From assembly GCF_022539315.1 (NCBI RefSeq), contig NC_066315.1:89940990-90004989 (forward strand): DNA of 64,000 nucleotides. The letters run 5' to 3'. The notes beneath the pieces were generated by a model. It saw nothing but the letters and a program-made list of their open reading frames with translations. It did not search any database and was not told the DNA's origin. This document shows, one piece after another, positions 11,716-23,800 of the stretch. Every line of letters begins with the position of its first letter. Position 1 is the first letter of the stretch. The position numbers and the translations under genes are program-made. Origin of the DNA: Serinus canaria. Lineage: Eukaryota > Chordata > Aves > Passeriformes > Fringillidae.

Positions 11716-14700
11716 TCAGAAGAGTGGAAAATGTTTTATCCACTTTTTTTTTTTTTCTTGTGGTCAGTGGTTTTCATTTAATCATTTTGCTGATCTCTTA
11801 GGCCCAGATTCCTACAACACTTGGGAGAAGACAGCTTCATTTTATGGTGTCTCAAGTTCTGTTTCCTGAACTCAGTAGTGCTTCTGCTCACCTGGTAGCA
11901 GCAGTGGTTTATGTTTTGTGGAGCCACAAATCAAAAGTGAGTGGCTGCATGAGAGAACAGCAAGGATTTTCTATTAATTTCTGCTTTGCCCTCTTGACTG
12001 CTGATTGACAATGTTAGCAGCTGATAAAAGCCCAGCTACTAGAATCACAGCCAAAGCTCTTGCTGACCTCCATTCTCAGTGAGGTTTTCTTGGTCTTGGG
12101 ATTTCAAGCTTTCATCATCAGATGGTGGTATGCACGTGAAACTTAGTAAGTGGAAATTACTTCCTATACATCTTTTCACTTTGCCCTTGTTTAGAGGGAG
12201 TATTGATGGTTTTGGCTTCCTGCAGCTAAGATGTTTTCACATATGCCAGCAAACCTGCCAGCCTGGCTTGCGTATTTGCTAGACAAACACACTTGAGTTC
12301 AAAAGCAAACACCGAACATTAGCAATGCCACCAGCTTGATCCCTCTGTGTTGGCCTTTTAGTCCCTCCACTTACCATTTTTTATTCCTTGACAGCCTTTT
12401 CTTCTTCTCAACTCACTGGAGTTGTATTAATGCCTGGCTTCAGGTTTGGAGGGTGAAGGACTCCTTCAAGCATCTGAGTCATGAAGCACATCTTCAGACT
12501 TCCTTTAACATCTCCAGACTTCCTTTGGCAGGAGGTCAGGGTTACCTGCTGAGGAATGGACTGTGGGCTTCAGACTTCTCCTGAGCAGAGATGGGGCTAG
12601 ATGTCTCATAGAAATGGAAAAAATTGAAGATTTCAGTCACAAATTAATGCTTATTTCTTAGTCTTTCTGTTCCTGTATTTATGTATTTTTTAGAAAGCCA
12701 TCCAGACTACAGTCAGGGACCTAATTATCATATTTATTTGAAATTATCAGGTAGTGATTTGACCTTTTTTTTCATTTACTCAGTCACCAATTTCCTTTCA
12801 TTTAAAAATAATGGGTCTTCAACATGGGCTAAAACTTACTGGATTTTCACTTCAACAGAAGACAGTACATGAACCTTCCTTCTAAGAAATTAACCACTAA
12901 AACCTCTGTATATGTGGCCTTGTCTGAACCATTATGTTGGGTATTGCTAGAGCTTGCAAACACCTGGGAACAACAGCCATCATCGTATATGCATCAGTCA
13001 ACCTGAACTGGAAATAGTATTTCTTGCTGGCTCTGCTGAAAACAGAGACTCAAAAGTGTGTTCAATTTTTGTTATATTTAGAGGAAGTGGTAAGATGCAT
13101 TGCAAGGGGAAATTCATGTTGGTTGGTAACACCAGGACTGATGAGATTGTGCTCCTATTTCATAATTATGAAAACACGGGCACTTACACAGTGATAGCGC
13201 TTGGTCGGTAATTTAAAATCTGATGCTCTTTTAACTTCATTTGCCTTTCTTAAGGCCCTTTGATTTGGAGATTTACTTGAAGTTAGTTGAGCTTTGTCCT
13301 GGTACCCTGATAGAAAGAAAGCAGTCAAGGTGTCTGGAGAGACTGCAGGGTTAGGATCATGCAGTTGTGTGTATACCCTTGCAAATGTGCAGGTTTTTTT
13401 GGCAGTGTTTAAGAATGCTGTATGCTGTTGGAACAAATATGGAACTTTGGTCTAGGAAGTTAGCTCAGGTAGGTGTGAAAGCCCTTGGGAGGGGGGGAAG
13501 AGATGGATAGGAGAGCTCCCCCAGCTCTGCTGAGGCGCAGCAGCAATAGCTGAGTTCAAATTACAGCGCTGCAGTATTCCTACATTTCTCATTTGCAGAG
13601 GAAAAACATTACACATGTACATGCACTACTAAAATTACTATGCCTAGATTACCAGTTTGGGGTTTTTTTTAATCCACTATTCACTGATATTTTAATGAAT
13701 AGACAAAGCCTGATTAGACCAGTCCCAGTCAGCACTGACAGGAATTGCACGGCCCCAGGATTTGCAAAGGTGGCTGGAGACAAAAAACAGGGCAGGACCT
13801 TCTCAGCGATCTCTCCAAAAGTATTAAGAAGATGAATATAGAGGAAAATACATACAGGACGTGAGTTGCTGGCTTAAAGGGCTGCATGATACATTTTGTG
13901 TAGCAGCAAATGTATCTTGCAGCAGATGCATTTTATTTGTTGGTGCTAATGGAAAATCAGTTTTCTGAGTTTCTTGACTTTATCCATGGTCTGAAGATAC
14001 TTAACTTGCAACTGAAGAAAAAATGGTCAAGGGGGTCATACTAGTACAGATGCTTAAATGTGAAATTAATTAATGAGGTACTCTGTGATGAGCAAATATA
14101 AATATATAAAGAAAGAAAATGTTGCTTGTGCATACGCTGTGAGAAGACTTAGTAATAACTGAGAAATTGGAACGATCATTAGCAGGAAGATACTTGACAG
14201 TGTTTTTACAGAAATATAGTTGAAAGATTCACATGATTGAAGCACTGAAATGAGTGGGTAACATGCCAAGAAGCAAGTGACATTTGATTTTCGAGTTAAG
14301 AGAACAGGTTTTGCAATTCTTGTGGACTGATATTTTAGCCAGCAAGGAATAAACAGAGGGTGTCTGATGTGGACCACCAAATGAGAATATAATGCCTTTT
14401 TGCCTAACAGATAAAGGATGTGTCCTGCTTCAGAGGATTTCATCCTAGGGAATGCACTTTACCAATGTGACGGTAGCAAAATCTTCTGGGGATTTCTAAG
14501 GGAAAAGAAAGGCAGCTGGGCCAGTGGCTGTGTCTGACACAATGTTTAATAAGCAGTTTGGTGCAATTCTCCTTCAGGCCTCCTTTTATTTAAAATGAGC
14601 TGTTACCTGGGCATCTGTTATGCATAAACACAGCATAGTACCTAAGAAAGAAGAAATTTTTCAGTGCTGAGAATTGGAAAGAAGCAGGCTTTACAAAATA

Positions 14701-16318
14701 TAACTGTAGCAGAGAATCACATTGAAAACATATGTGGACAACGTGAAACTTTCTATCAGATTGCAAATTAAATACTTAGGTGCCAGAAATAAAGGTTTTT
14801 GTGAAATCAAAAGTTGGCCTCAGTGTGTCTATTACACTATGATTTTAATTACATTATTTTCTTGATGTACATCCCCTGTTTTTCGGGGGGGAGTGAAGGG
14901 TGCTTGAGGTTTTTTTGTTTGCTTTTGTTGGGATTTTTTTGTTGTTGTTTTTTACAAAAGGTGGAGAAGCTGTCATTTTCATGCCCCACTGATACACAGG
15001 AAGAATTTTGAGAGGCTTACTTTAACTGATCCTCATTGTTCAAAACTTGGCCTTATTTGCATCCCCAGAACAAATCCCTAGACTGAAAAATAAAAGAAAA
15101 TAAAAGTTATTTTCTTAGTGCAAGTTGTTTCCTTTTTTTTTTTTTTTTCTGTTGGTTGGTTGTTTTTATAGAACTTGAATGTTACAGTTCCTTAGTATTT
15201 CCCAAATACTTATTAATCTATCTTCACAGTACTACCATGAAGGAAGAGCACCCTGTGTTACTGACAGGGAGTGCAGCAAGAAACAGATTAAGGTCAGAAG
15301 CACCACATTGTTAAACACTGTAATTTGAAGTGCAGCTTTGCTTGGTTTAAATGATACCCAGCCATACTCCAGACCTCTGCAGACCTCTCCTAGATGCATT
15401 TCTTTGCCCTACCTCTCCAGCACTGGCCTTCCCTGTGCACTGCAGGGACACCAGCGTCAGCTGGTCTCTGCCTCCCACATGAGGGCAAGCCTTGAACTTC
15501 ACTCTGGGTGGAACTGTCCTGCGACTCTTTCTGACCTGTGCTGGGAAAAGCAAGGAGATGCATTTCAATCTTCAGCTAACAAAGGGACATTTGCTGCTGC
15601 AGCAGTAGCAAAGAAGGATGTCAGGTAGTTGCTAATAATGTCCAAGATACTAATTCTGTTGCCACACACAACCTGGCCTCAAGCTTTCTTTCAGAAAGAG
15701 TGATTTCTCAAAACCGTAGAAATTGCTTCCAAAAAAACCCCAGATCTTGGAAAGATGATGACAGTCCAGAGACAATGTGAGTGTGTGTGCTAATAAACTG
15801 CCAATATTGTAAAATGGTCACCAAATTGATCCAAGCAGCTGTAGTTCTGCTAGCCAAGTACTCGTGAAAATCACGGAATGATACAGTATACCAGCAGTGA
15901 AGAAAGATTTTCTGTGGAACTAATTTTGACAGACAAACTTGCATAGCAAGTTGAGAATGGCAAAACATCATTTAGCATATGATATTCTGGTTAAAAATAG
16001 CATTACACAAAATCAATATGGCACCTATTCCTGTTGGCATCCTAGGAATGTTCTTGGTGTTATGATAATCAATTTTCTGGAAGAAAATGACTTGCTGGAA
16101 AGTTTGCAGGTGACAAACTGCTGGACAAGTCACTTGTACAAATAAAGGTCATGGTTTGATTTATTCTAAAGCAAGACCAAGTGCACAGGAGTAAGGAGGT
16201 AGGTGATGCTTTTAGGCAGTGCTGGCAGGAGTGGGGAGGGGCAAGAGCTGGATGTTCCTCTGGCTCTGGTCCAGGGGGTTTTCCAGATGCCTTCTGCCCC
16301 ACCTGGGTCACCAGAAAC
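11716..16318. other. Intergenic region, no gene recognised
   Basis: AT-rich DNA between the GALNT12 3' end and the LTR cluster. It has homopolymer T runs (for example about 15132-15148) and a small duplication of TCCAGACTTCCTTT near 12495 and 12517. No open frame here resembles a known protein, and I see no RNA gene. Confidence 0.6.
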
Positions 16319-17072
16319 TGATGCCTTGTGAAGGCTGACCTAGAACAGAGGCTAGACAGAGTTAAAGAATAAAGCAGGTATTTATTAAAAGGCCTCAGTG
16401 GTTACACCTTGGGCTGTACAAGAGCCCAGCCAGGGCTATACCCAAGATGAACCGAAAATGGTCACAAAATGGATGACCAGTCATGAGGGCTCTCACTTTT
16501 GAAGGGGGATACAATATAAGAAAATAAAGGTAGTATAGAAAGTAATCTTACCCCTTAAAGAGTTGCAGCTGAGTCAATTATTAGAGATTAGGAACAGGCC
16601 TGACTCTAACAGGCTGCAGCTGTAGCCAGTAAGAAGAAGAGTGCTATAAAAGAGTGGGTTGGTGGATTGAGGGGGAACTGGAGTCAGCTGGCTACTGTGA
16701 GAAAAAGGATGAGTTAGTGCTTAGAGGAGCTGCCTATGAGAAACATCAAGGAGGTACAAAACTCTAGCAATCTGGAACCTTTGCAATATAATAACACACT
16801 TTTATAAGTTCTGGTCCATTTTGGAGTTAATTGTCTAGTTATAGCTTTAGATTATGAAGTCCCATCCTTCTTGGTTTTTTTCTCTTCAGTCCACTGTTTA
16901 TGTTCTTGAGCCTGAAATTTGGACAATTTGTCCTTGGTCTTCAGCTAGAGAAGGAATTGTTTTATCTCCTACTCTGTGAAGAGAGCTTACTATCCCCTAA
17001 TATGAAGCTCAGAACTACACACTAAAGAAGTACAGAATTTGAAAAGTACAAAAGCCAAAACCTGAGGCATCA
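16319..17072 (-). mobile_element. ERV solo LTR, minus strand, interrupted by another LTR
   Basis: The ends are a perfect 7-bp inverted repeat, TGATGCC at 16319 and GGCATCA ending at 17072. Flanks GAAAC on the left and AAAAC on the right match at 4 of 5 bases and may be a decayed target duplication. Orientation is minus: read on that strand there is a TATAAAAG box (complement at 16799-16806) followed by an AATAAA poly(A) signal (complement at 16381-16386). The sequence type (TTTATTAAAAGGCC, then a stretch reading ATGAAGTCCCATCCTTC) is one I associate with bird ERV LTRs. Without the nested insertion it is about 450 bp. No internal retroviral genes flank it, so it is a solo LTR. Confidence 0.8.
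16500..16796 (+). mobile_element. Second LTR nested inside the first (6-bp target duplication)
   Basis: A 297-bp insert starts TG at 16500 and ends CA at 16796. It is flanked by identical 6-bp copies of CACTTT (16494-16499 and 16797-16802), a textbook LTR target-site duplication. It carries a TATAAAAG box at 16645-16652, which suggests + orientation, although no canonical poly(A) signal follows it. It contains no coding sequence. It is younger than the host LTR because it interrupts it. Confidence 0.85.
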
Positions 17073-18120
17073 AAAACATGGTGTAGATGATTTCATAAAG
17101 AGACATTCCCACAAGGACAACACACTGTCTGGTCTGCCTGTAGGAATTGGGTTTCCCAAAGTGCCCAGCCTATGGAACTGGCAGGTGCTGAGGGAGCTAC
17201 TGAGGGATCCTGCAGCTTATGGCCCAGTGCAGGCAGGTCACAGGGTCAGAAGGGCCAGTTCAACATCATGAGGAAAAAGGAGAGGTGCATTGGAAGTGCC
17301 TCCAGGAATGATTCCTGAGGTGAGGAAAAGCTGGCCTTATTATTTTACAAAAGCAAAATGTGATTAATCTTAGCCCCTGTGTGTGGGAGAAGATCACTGA
17401 CACTATGTCCCCTTAGGCTAATAGAGGTATGATGAGACCTGGTGGCTGGAAGCTGGACTAAGACAAATTGATATGGAATATGAAATTCACCTTTCAGCAA
17501 ACTAATTAATAATGGAAATGATTTATCAAGAGATGTGATGGACTCTTCATTACTGATGCCTTAAAGTCAACACTGCTGGACGTCATTCTGAGTGAAAGGC
17601 TGTAACACAACAAATGTTATGAAATTACTGGTTAAGGGCTTTTAGCCCAAGGTCAGATCTTACAATCTTAGAATGTATTAATCCACGAAAATTCTTTCCA
17701 CTTTATTGCAGACAGGCTGCCATTGCTGTGTAATATAAATTAGATGTATTAGGTTGATCTTCAAAGGTTTGCTCGGAGTGACCTCAGGAAATTTATGAAT
17801 ATGTTTAAAAACTGGGGTGCCTAAGGCAGGGTTAAGAAAAAGTTTTGCATTTTGCCTGTACCACCTCCGGGATGGGATCTACCTGAGATGAAACAGATCA
17901 GTGAACTGCTGCTCTGGGACTCTGCTGACCACGGATCTGGGTGGGCAGTGTGAACGTGCTCCCTGAGGTGCGGGAATAGCCTGGGAGCAACGCAAAAAGC
18001 CATGGGCTGTCTATGGGATATGCCCCACAGCCACGGAGATGTGGAGGCAATTATTGGGTAGAGCAGGCTATTCGCAGGGTTGCGACAGCCCTTGGAGAAG
18101 CCCAGAGTCCTGCCGCACAC
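17073..18120. other. Intergenic region upstream of the CpG island
   Basis: Ordinary AT-rich sequence, becoming more GC-rich toward 18.1 kb. The minus-strand open frame at 17821-18120 resembles no protein I know. It may contain distal promoter elements for the GABA-B receptor-type gene, but I cannot point to any. Confidence 0.5.
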
Positions 18121-18259
18121 TTTTTTTTTTTCTTTTTCTTTTTTTTTTTTTTTTTTTTTTTGTTGTTTTTTTTTTAAATTTTATTATTTTTATTTTGTAA
18201 CCCGAGCGGTGTCAGGCTCCCCCAAAACCCCGCCAATTCTGCTGGAAAAAAGAAACCGG

Positions 18260-18292
<33 letters not shown>
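18121..18292. repeat. Opposed poly(T) and poly(A) tracts
   Basis: A T-rich tract (18121-18178) and an A tract (about 18262-18290) lie about 80 bp apart just before the CpG island. They are complementary and could pair as an inverted repeat. Each looks like a retrotransposed tail or a slippage tract. Exact lengths may be unreliable because assemblers handle such runs poorly. Confidence 0.85.
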
Positions 18293-18309
18293 AAAACAAA
18301 AAACCCCAA

Positions 18310-20890
18310 ACCTCCACGACTTCAGCTCTAGCGAAACGCGCCGCTCCTGCGTGCCGCAGAGCCGCCGTGGCCCGGGCCGGCTGCGCGTGTGCGTGTGCGG
18401 GGTGCCGAGCCCGAGTGGGAGCGCATTTGCGTGCCGCGTGTGCGCGGGGGAGGGCGGGGAGAGTGCGCGGAGCCCGCCCGCGCCGGGCAGCGCTGCCAGT
18501 GGGCTCCGTGCGTGTGCCAGCGGGTCGCGCGTGGGGACGGCCCGCGGGCCGCGGCTGCCGCCGGCCTCCCCTGCCCGCCCATGGGCAGCGGCCTCAGCTC
18601 GCACCTCCCTGCGCCCACCCGCGCCCGCCTTGCCAGCTCCACCTGGAGAAGGTGCCCGACCCACAGGCGGCCAACGCTGATGCCGTGAAGAGGGAGCTCG
18701 GTCCGGCCCCCGCCGCCGCCGCCGCACACTTTGCTCTGCCCCTGGCCGCGCATCCTGCCCGGCGGCTCTGCCCGACCCGGAGGAAGGGCGCAGGCGGCAC
18801 CTCCCGCCCGCGGCGGGGGCTGCCCCGGCTCCCGCGGAATGCGGCACTAGCACCCCCGCCCCGGCTCGGCTCCGCTCCCCTCCTCCGCCTCCCCGGCTCT
18901 AGGGGGAGGCTTTTTCCTCATCGGCGTTTTCTGCCGGAGCATCCCTTTTTTTTTTTTTTTTTTTAAATTTTCCCTTTTCACCCTTTTGGAGGAGGAGGAA
19001 GGAAGGAAGTGTTCAATGAGGGCTGCTCGGCTCCCCCCCCCGCGCCTGAGAGGTGCTGTCCCTCCCTGAGCGGAGCGGGGGGAGAGCTGCCAGGGAGGCA
19101 GAGGCAGGTCCCGCTCCCTTGCTGTGCCGCCGGGGAGAGCGGAGGAGGGTGGTGGGGAGAGTGTCTGTGTGTGCGTGGTGGTGGTGGTTATTTATTTATT
19201 TATTGCTCCTGGTGGTTGCAGCTGGCAGACCTGGGAAGGAGTAGGCGCCATTGCCAGAAGGATTATTGCCAGGGGAGGGGAGGGGGGGGGGAAGAGAGAG
19301 GAGACCCCGAGGCTCCCGAGGAAGCGGAGAGAGGCAGATCTTTTCCTCCCGCCTTGGCTTCTGCCGCCGGGGGATGCGCCCAGACTGAGACGGGCTCGGC
19401 TCTCTTCCGCCGCTCAGCCTGTTCCCCCACCCTCAGTCCTCCTCCTCCTCCTCCCCATCCAGCAGCATGCATCCCTCTTCGCGGAGACCGGCCGCTGCCA
19501 CCTCCAACCCTGCCATGCTACTGCTGCTCCTGTGCCTGGGCTGGGCGCCGCCGGGCTGGGGCTGGTCGCGGGGCAGCTCCCGGGGGGCGGCCGGGCTGCG
19601 CCCCAACGCCACTAAGACGATCTCCATCATGGGCTTGATGCCGGTCAACCAGTCCGAGGAGGAGAGCAGGATCACCCAGGGAGTGCTACCCGCCGTGTCT
19701 CTGGCCATGGATCAGATCCGCAACGAGTCCCTGCTCAGCCCCTATTACCTGGACCTGCTGGTCTACGACACGGAGGTAGGGACCGCCGCGGGCCCCGCGC
19801 CGCCGGGCGCAGGGGGAGGCGCCGCCGCCCAGTCCCGGGGCGCTGCGGGTGCAGGGGCGCAAGGGCAGCGCGGACGCCCGGGCCGGGGATGCGGCTGCCG
19901 GCGGGGGCCGTGCGCGCCGCCTCCGAGCCGCCTTGCCCGCCGGGCCCCGCAGGCTGCCGGCAGATGTGCATGGACCGGCGGCGAGGGGGAGGACGTGCGG
20001 CCGGCGGGCCGTATCCTGCCCGCCCGGTGTTACCAGGAGCGGCTGCCCCGGCAGCTGGGGCTCGCCCCGCCGCCCCAGGAGCGCCCCTGTCCGGGAGTCG
20101 CCTGCAGCGCGGGGGTGGGCCCGGACGGGTGCCCGGGCGGTGGGGGATCTCGTGGCGGTGGCTGGGATCCGCTGCCCTTGGCACGCACGTACACCGGTGG
20201 GAGGAAAGCTGCCTCGCCCAGCGAAGCCGCGGCCGCATCCCTGTGCCAGCCGCCACCCGCTCAGCAACAGATGCACACCGGGCGCTCCGCTCCCCCGCTC
20301 CGCCAACGGGCTCACGCTGCCCGCCCGGCTTATCCCATGCGGCGACGGGACGCGAAGGGCAGCGATCGCAGCCGTAGCTTGAGGAGGAGGAGGGGAGGCT
20401 CTGGCAGGGGTTCGCTGAGATGCCCCCTGTCCCTGCTCTCCGGCGGGAGCGGCTGAGCGCTCGCCCGCGGGAGAGTGGCGGGCGGGCGGCGGCGGCGGGC
20501 GCGGAGGCGCTCGCTTCTCGGGAAGAACTAAATTTGCAGTGCCGGTCCCCGCAGAGCGCTGCCAGCGCGGCGGGATGCCTGCCCCCGTTCCGGAGCGCTG
20601 CCAGCGGCCGGTTTAGGGCTGGGAGAGCGGGGAGCTCTGCTGAGCTAGGAAACACACTCCCTTCACCTGGGAGAGAGAGGCAGGGAGCGAGGCGAGGGCT
20701 CTGTCGAGCTGGTTGCCACTACCACCCGCCCACAACTGCCTTTGGTTTTTGTCACAACTTCAGTACCTGTGTGTTTGCGGAGGGTACGCGCGGCTCCGGT
20801 ACCGGGGCCCCCCTGAAGATGGCAGTCGCTTCTTGTGCAATGCTGGCGCCGCGGTTCGCTTCCAAGACAACCCCCGGTAAAGCAAGTGAC
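18310..20890 (+). promoter_or_regulatory. GABBR2: CpG island and promoter region of the GABA-B receptor-type gene
   Basis: About 2.5 kb with very high G+C and many CpG dinucleotides, abruptly different from both flanks. It contains GC-box-like GGGCGG runs, a T run at about 18944-18964 and a short TTTA tetranucleotide run at about 19189-19204. It surrounds the first coding exon (19467-19775) as expected for a CpG-island promoter of a neuronal gene. I see no clear TATA box at a useful distance, so start sites are probably dispersed and the 5'UTR start cannot be fixed. Long open frames on both strands here result from stop-poor GC-rich sequence. Confidence 0.85.
19467..19775 (+). CDS. GABBR2: GABA-B receptor subunit 2-type gene, first coding exon
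   Basis: This 103-codon exon runs from ATG at 19467 (A at -3) to donor GTAGGG at 19776, phase 0. Residues 1-16 are polar. Residues 17-33 (MLLLLLCLGWAPPGWGW) form a signal peptide, and from about residue 53 SIMGLMP opens the Venus-flytrap ligand-binding domain, followed by GVLPAVSLAMDQIRNESLL and the end LVYDTE. Mammalian GABBR2 exon 1 has the same order and also stops at YDTE, with cysteine starting exon 2. Sequons are at N47, N61 and N86. In this family the subunit heterodimerises with GABBR1, carries it to the surface and couples to Gi/o. The 13 residues between GLMP and GVLPAV differ from the mammalian sequence as I remember it, so this could be a GABBR2 paralogue rather than the direct orthologue. 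Later exons are not in the window. Confidence 0.9.
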
Positions 20891-23800
20891 TGCTGAAAAT
20901 CTTGCCGGCTGTAATTTAAGGAAGCCCCTGTCTGCTCCCTTTGGGTTCTCAGGGTCCGGGGGGAACAAGCTGAGAGCAGCAACGACAGGCCGTGCTGCTT
21001 CGTGACAGTGTTTTCATCCCTGAAATGACTGCCTAAGGCCTCTCCTTCCAGGGTGGCTGCTTTTTATTGACATAAATTTGTCATAGTGTGGGGTTTTTTT
21101 TAAGATATCTCTAAGCAGAAAGGCGTGGAGGGCAGTACTGCTGAAGATGTCACTTAGGAAGGAGCAGGCTGCCATCCTGTTGTGCTGTGTGAACAAGACT
21201 AGATACTGACAGGGAATACAGGCAAGATCAACCTAGAGTAGCTGCTTGTTTCCTTAGAAAAAGAAATCTCAGGGAACTCTGCAATTGTAATGAAAAGAAT
21301 TATGGGGATTTTCTGAATGGCATTACCTGTCTCATAAAGTGAGATGCATGTCAGGAAAAAAAATCACAGGTCTCCTAATCCTGTTTTCATTATGTTATTC
21401 TATATTAGTTTTTCCCCTGGATAGAATTATTACAAAATATGCATAGGAATTAGAGGAGCCTTGGCAGGATGTCCCTTCGTCATACAGTAATATCTTAATC
21501 AGTCAGGTGCTGCACTTTATTGCAGTCAAAATATTGTAACTTTCTTCATAGCAATTTTGGGTTCTAGACTAGGTAGTTATTATAAAAATATTCAGGAAAA
21601 AAATTACCCTGTTTGTTCGGGAATGAGTATCAGTTTCTTAAAAATTGCATTTTTACTGTTTAGTACTCCAGTACTCAGGGTCATGTTGCCAGCTTGCTGT
21701 GTTGTTTTGAATGCTTTTAAGCAATTAATAAATGGATGGTTATGGAATGCTAAGTCAGGCGAATGTATATGTTTGGAGTACAGTTGGGTCATTACTGCGT
21801 GCTTAATAGTGACAAGTAAGAAAGTTAGTGTCCACAAAAAATGCTAGATTGACTGCACCCAAACAGAATGGAAGAGTGCCTGGAATAGCCATTAAATACC
21901 TAATGGCAGCACAAACTTTTTCCCTCGGTTCAGACATTACCTTTTTCCTTTGGTGCACTTACAGTAAGCAGGAAGGTAGCTGGCTCATCATGCCCACTTG
22001 ATTCTCAGCCTATTTTCTGAGGCTGCCAATAAATAGATATGCCTGAAGGGCCTGGATCCTTATCATTGCATAATCAGAGACCAGGGAGTAGCTCTCCCTC
22101 TCAGGGCTTCACGGGTGGTGCTTGTGACATTGTTGGCTCTTGAAAAAGAAAATGTAGAGCCTTGAACACATGGGGTTTTTTAATAGCTTGAGAAATAATT
22201 GCAGTATATTTATAATGCTTAGGAAATGTATGGCAGTGATTTACTAACTCGTGTATTCTCCCTTGTGTCTCTCCAAATCCCTCATTGTTGCAGTCTGATT
22301 CTTGTATTGCAATTTTCTGTAATGCTTTAACTAAGTGCTTGTGAAAAACGATAATGAAAATAAACAGACTAGATTGTTTTTTTATTTTTTATTATGCCTT
22401 CAGGTTCATTCTGTCAGGATTGAACGGAATATTCTATCTGGCTTGATAGTTCTGGTTTGTATAAGGAAGCATCATAGTGCCTTTACTTTCTGACCAAGCA
22501 TCTAAAGAACTGCAATGTGCCTTCTAGGGTCAACTTGTTTGTCAGCCCTTGAACTCCTTAACCTTTGAGGACATGAGCAGCAGCTCTAGTGTTTTTCAAA
22601 GCATTTAAATTGAATTAAGCACTTAAGTACAATGTTTAGTTTATGACTCAGTCGAGATTGTGTGAATTACATCTTTGTTATGAAATATGACCACAGGTTA
22701 CATCACATACAAAAATGCAGACGCTTCTGTTCTGGGTATTTTTTGATCTTTAAATGTGCTCGGAGTGTGATCCGGGTCCAGTCTATTTTGCTACTTCATG
22801 GGCACGTCTTTATCTATTTGGGCATTCCTGTGCAGACTCAGCCAATAAAACGAAGCTCAGATGTAGGCATTTGCAGAACTCTGGTCTAAGTGACTTTACT
22901 TTGTGCTGTTCATTTTGATGAGAGTGGGAGTCTCTCTCTAGATGAGACTCTTGGGCAAAATTTCATAATTGTGTTATTTTAGAAACTCAAAAATTTATAA
23001 AGTGATCTCTAAAGAGTCTCATCCAAACCCCATTGAAATTAATGGCAGTAAATGCACCAATTCCAGCAGCCCTTGGACCAAGTCCTAGAAGTTAAGGGTG
23101 CTTGATAACTTATGGCTTCAGATCAACAACCATCAAACAATATTTCTTCTCTTTTTTTCCATCCCTGTGATGGTAGCTTTAGTTGGCTGAAAAAGAAAAT
23201 AAATATTTAGCAAAATAATGAAGGAAGATCCTCTACAAATACTAGATACAGCTGAAGATGCACATAAATCAGGAAAGATGATTTCAACTTAAGCACCCTG
23301 ACACACAACTGTTGGAGGAAAAAAGCAGAGTAACCCTAAAAAAAAAAGGAATTAATCATTCCAGTGGGCCCTATTATAAATGTCAAAAGTATTTGATTTG
23401 CATCAGGCAAAAACTGACCATATAGTAACTGGAGGAAGAGGCATTGTGGAAGAAGACAAGGGAAGTTAATGGAATTGGGTATCTGGTATCTGACAACTTC
23501 CCTCATATATGCACTGGATTTTCTGATTTCTTGTAGGAGCAGTGCTGCAAGTGGTGCACAGACAGTATGAGTTTGTTTTGAATCTAAACATGTATAGGCA
23601 AGAAAGCACTCATTTCTGAAAATCAAAGTGAGTTTTGACAAGCTAAGAAAAAAAATCTTTCTGAACTAAGTGGGTATATTAGCACAAAGAGGAAAGAGTA
23701 TTTGTACTGGGGAGATGAGATTATTTAATTTTCTCTCACTACAACAAACACCTTGTGGTAAGCATGATATAATCTCATTTTTGTGAAATAATACATTCTA

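Noticed and set aside
18260..20655. Many long open frames on both strands (up to 329 codons)
   Set aside because: Apart from the receptor exon at 19467-19775 they are side effects of stop-poor GC-rich CpG-island DNA. The 329-codon frame simply runs through the exon's donor into the intron.
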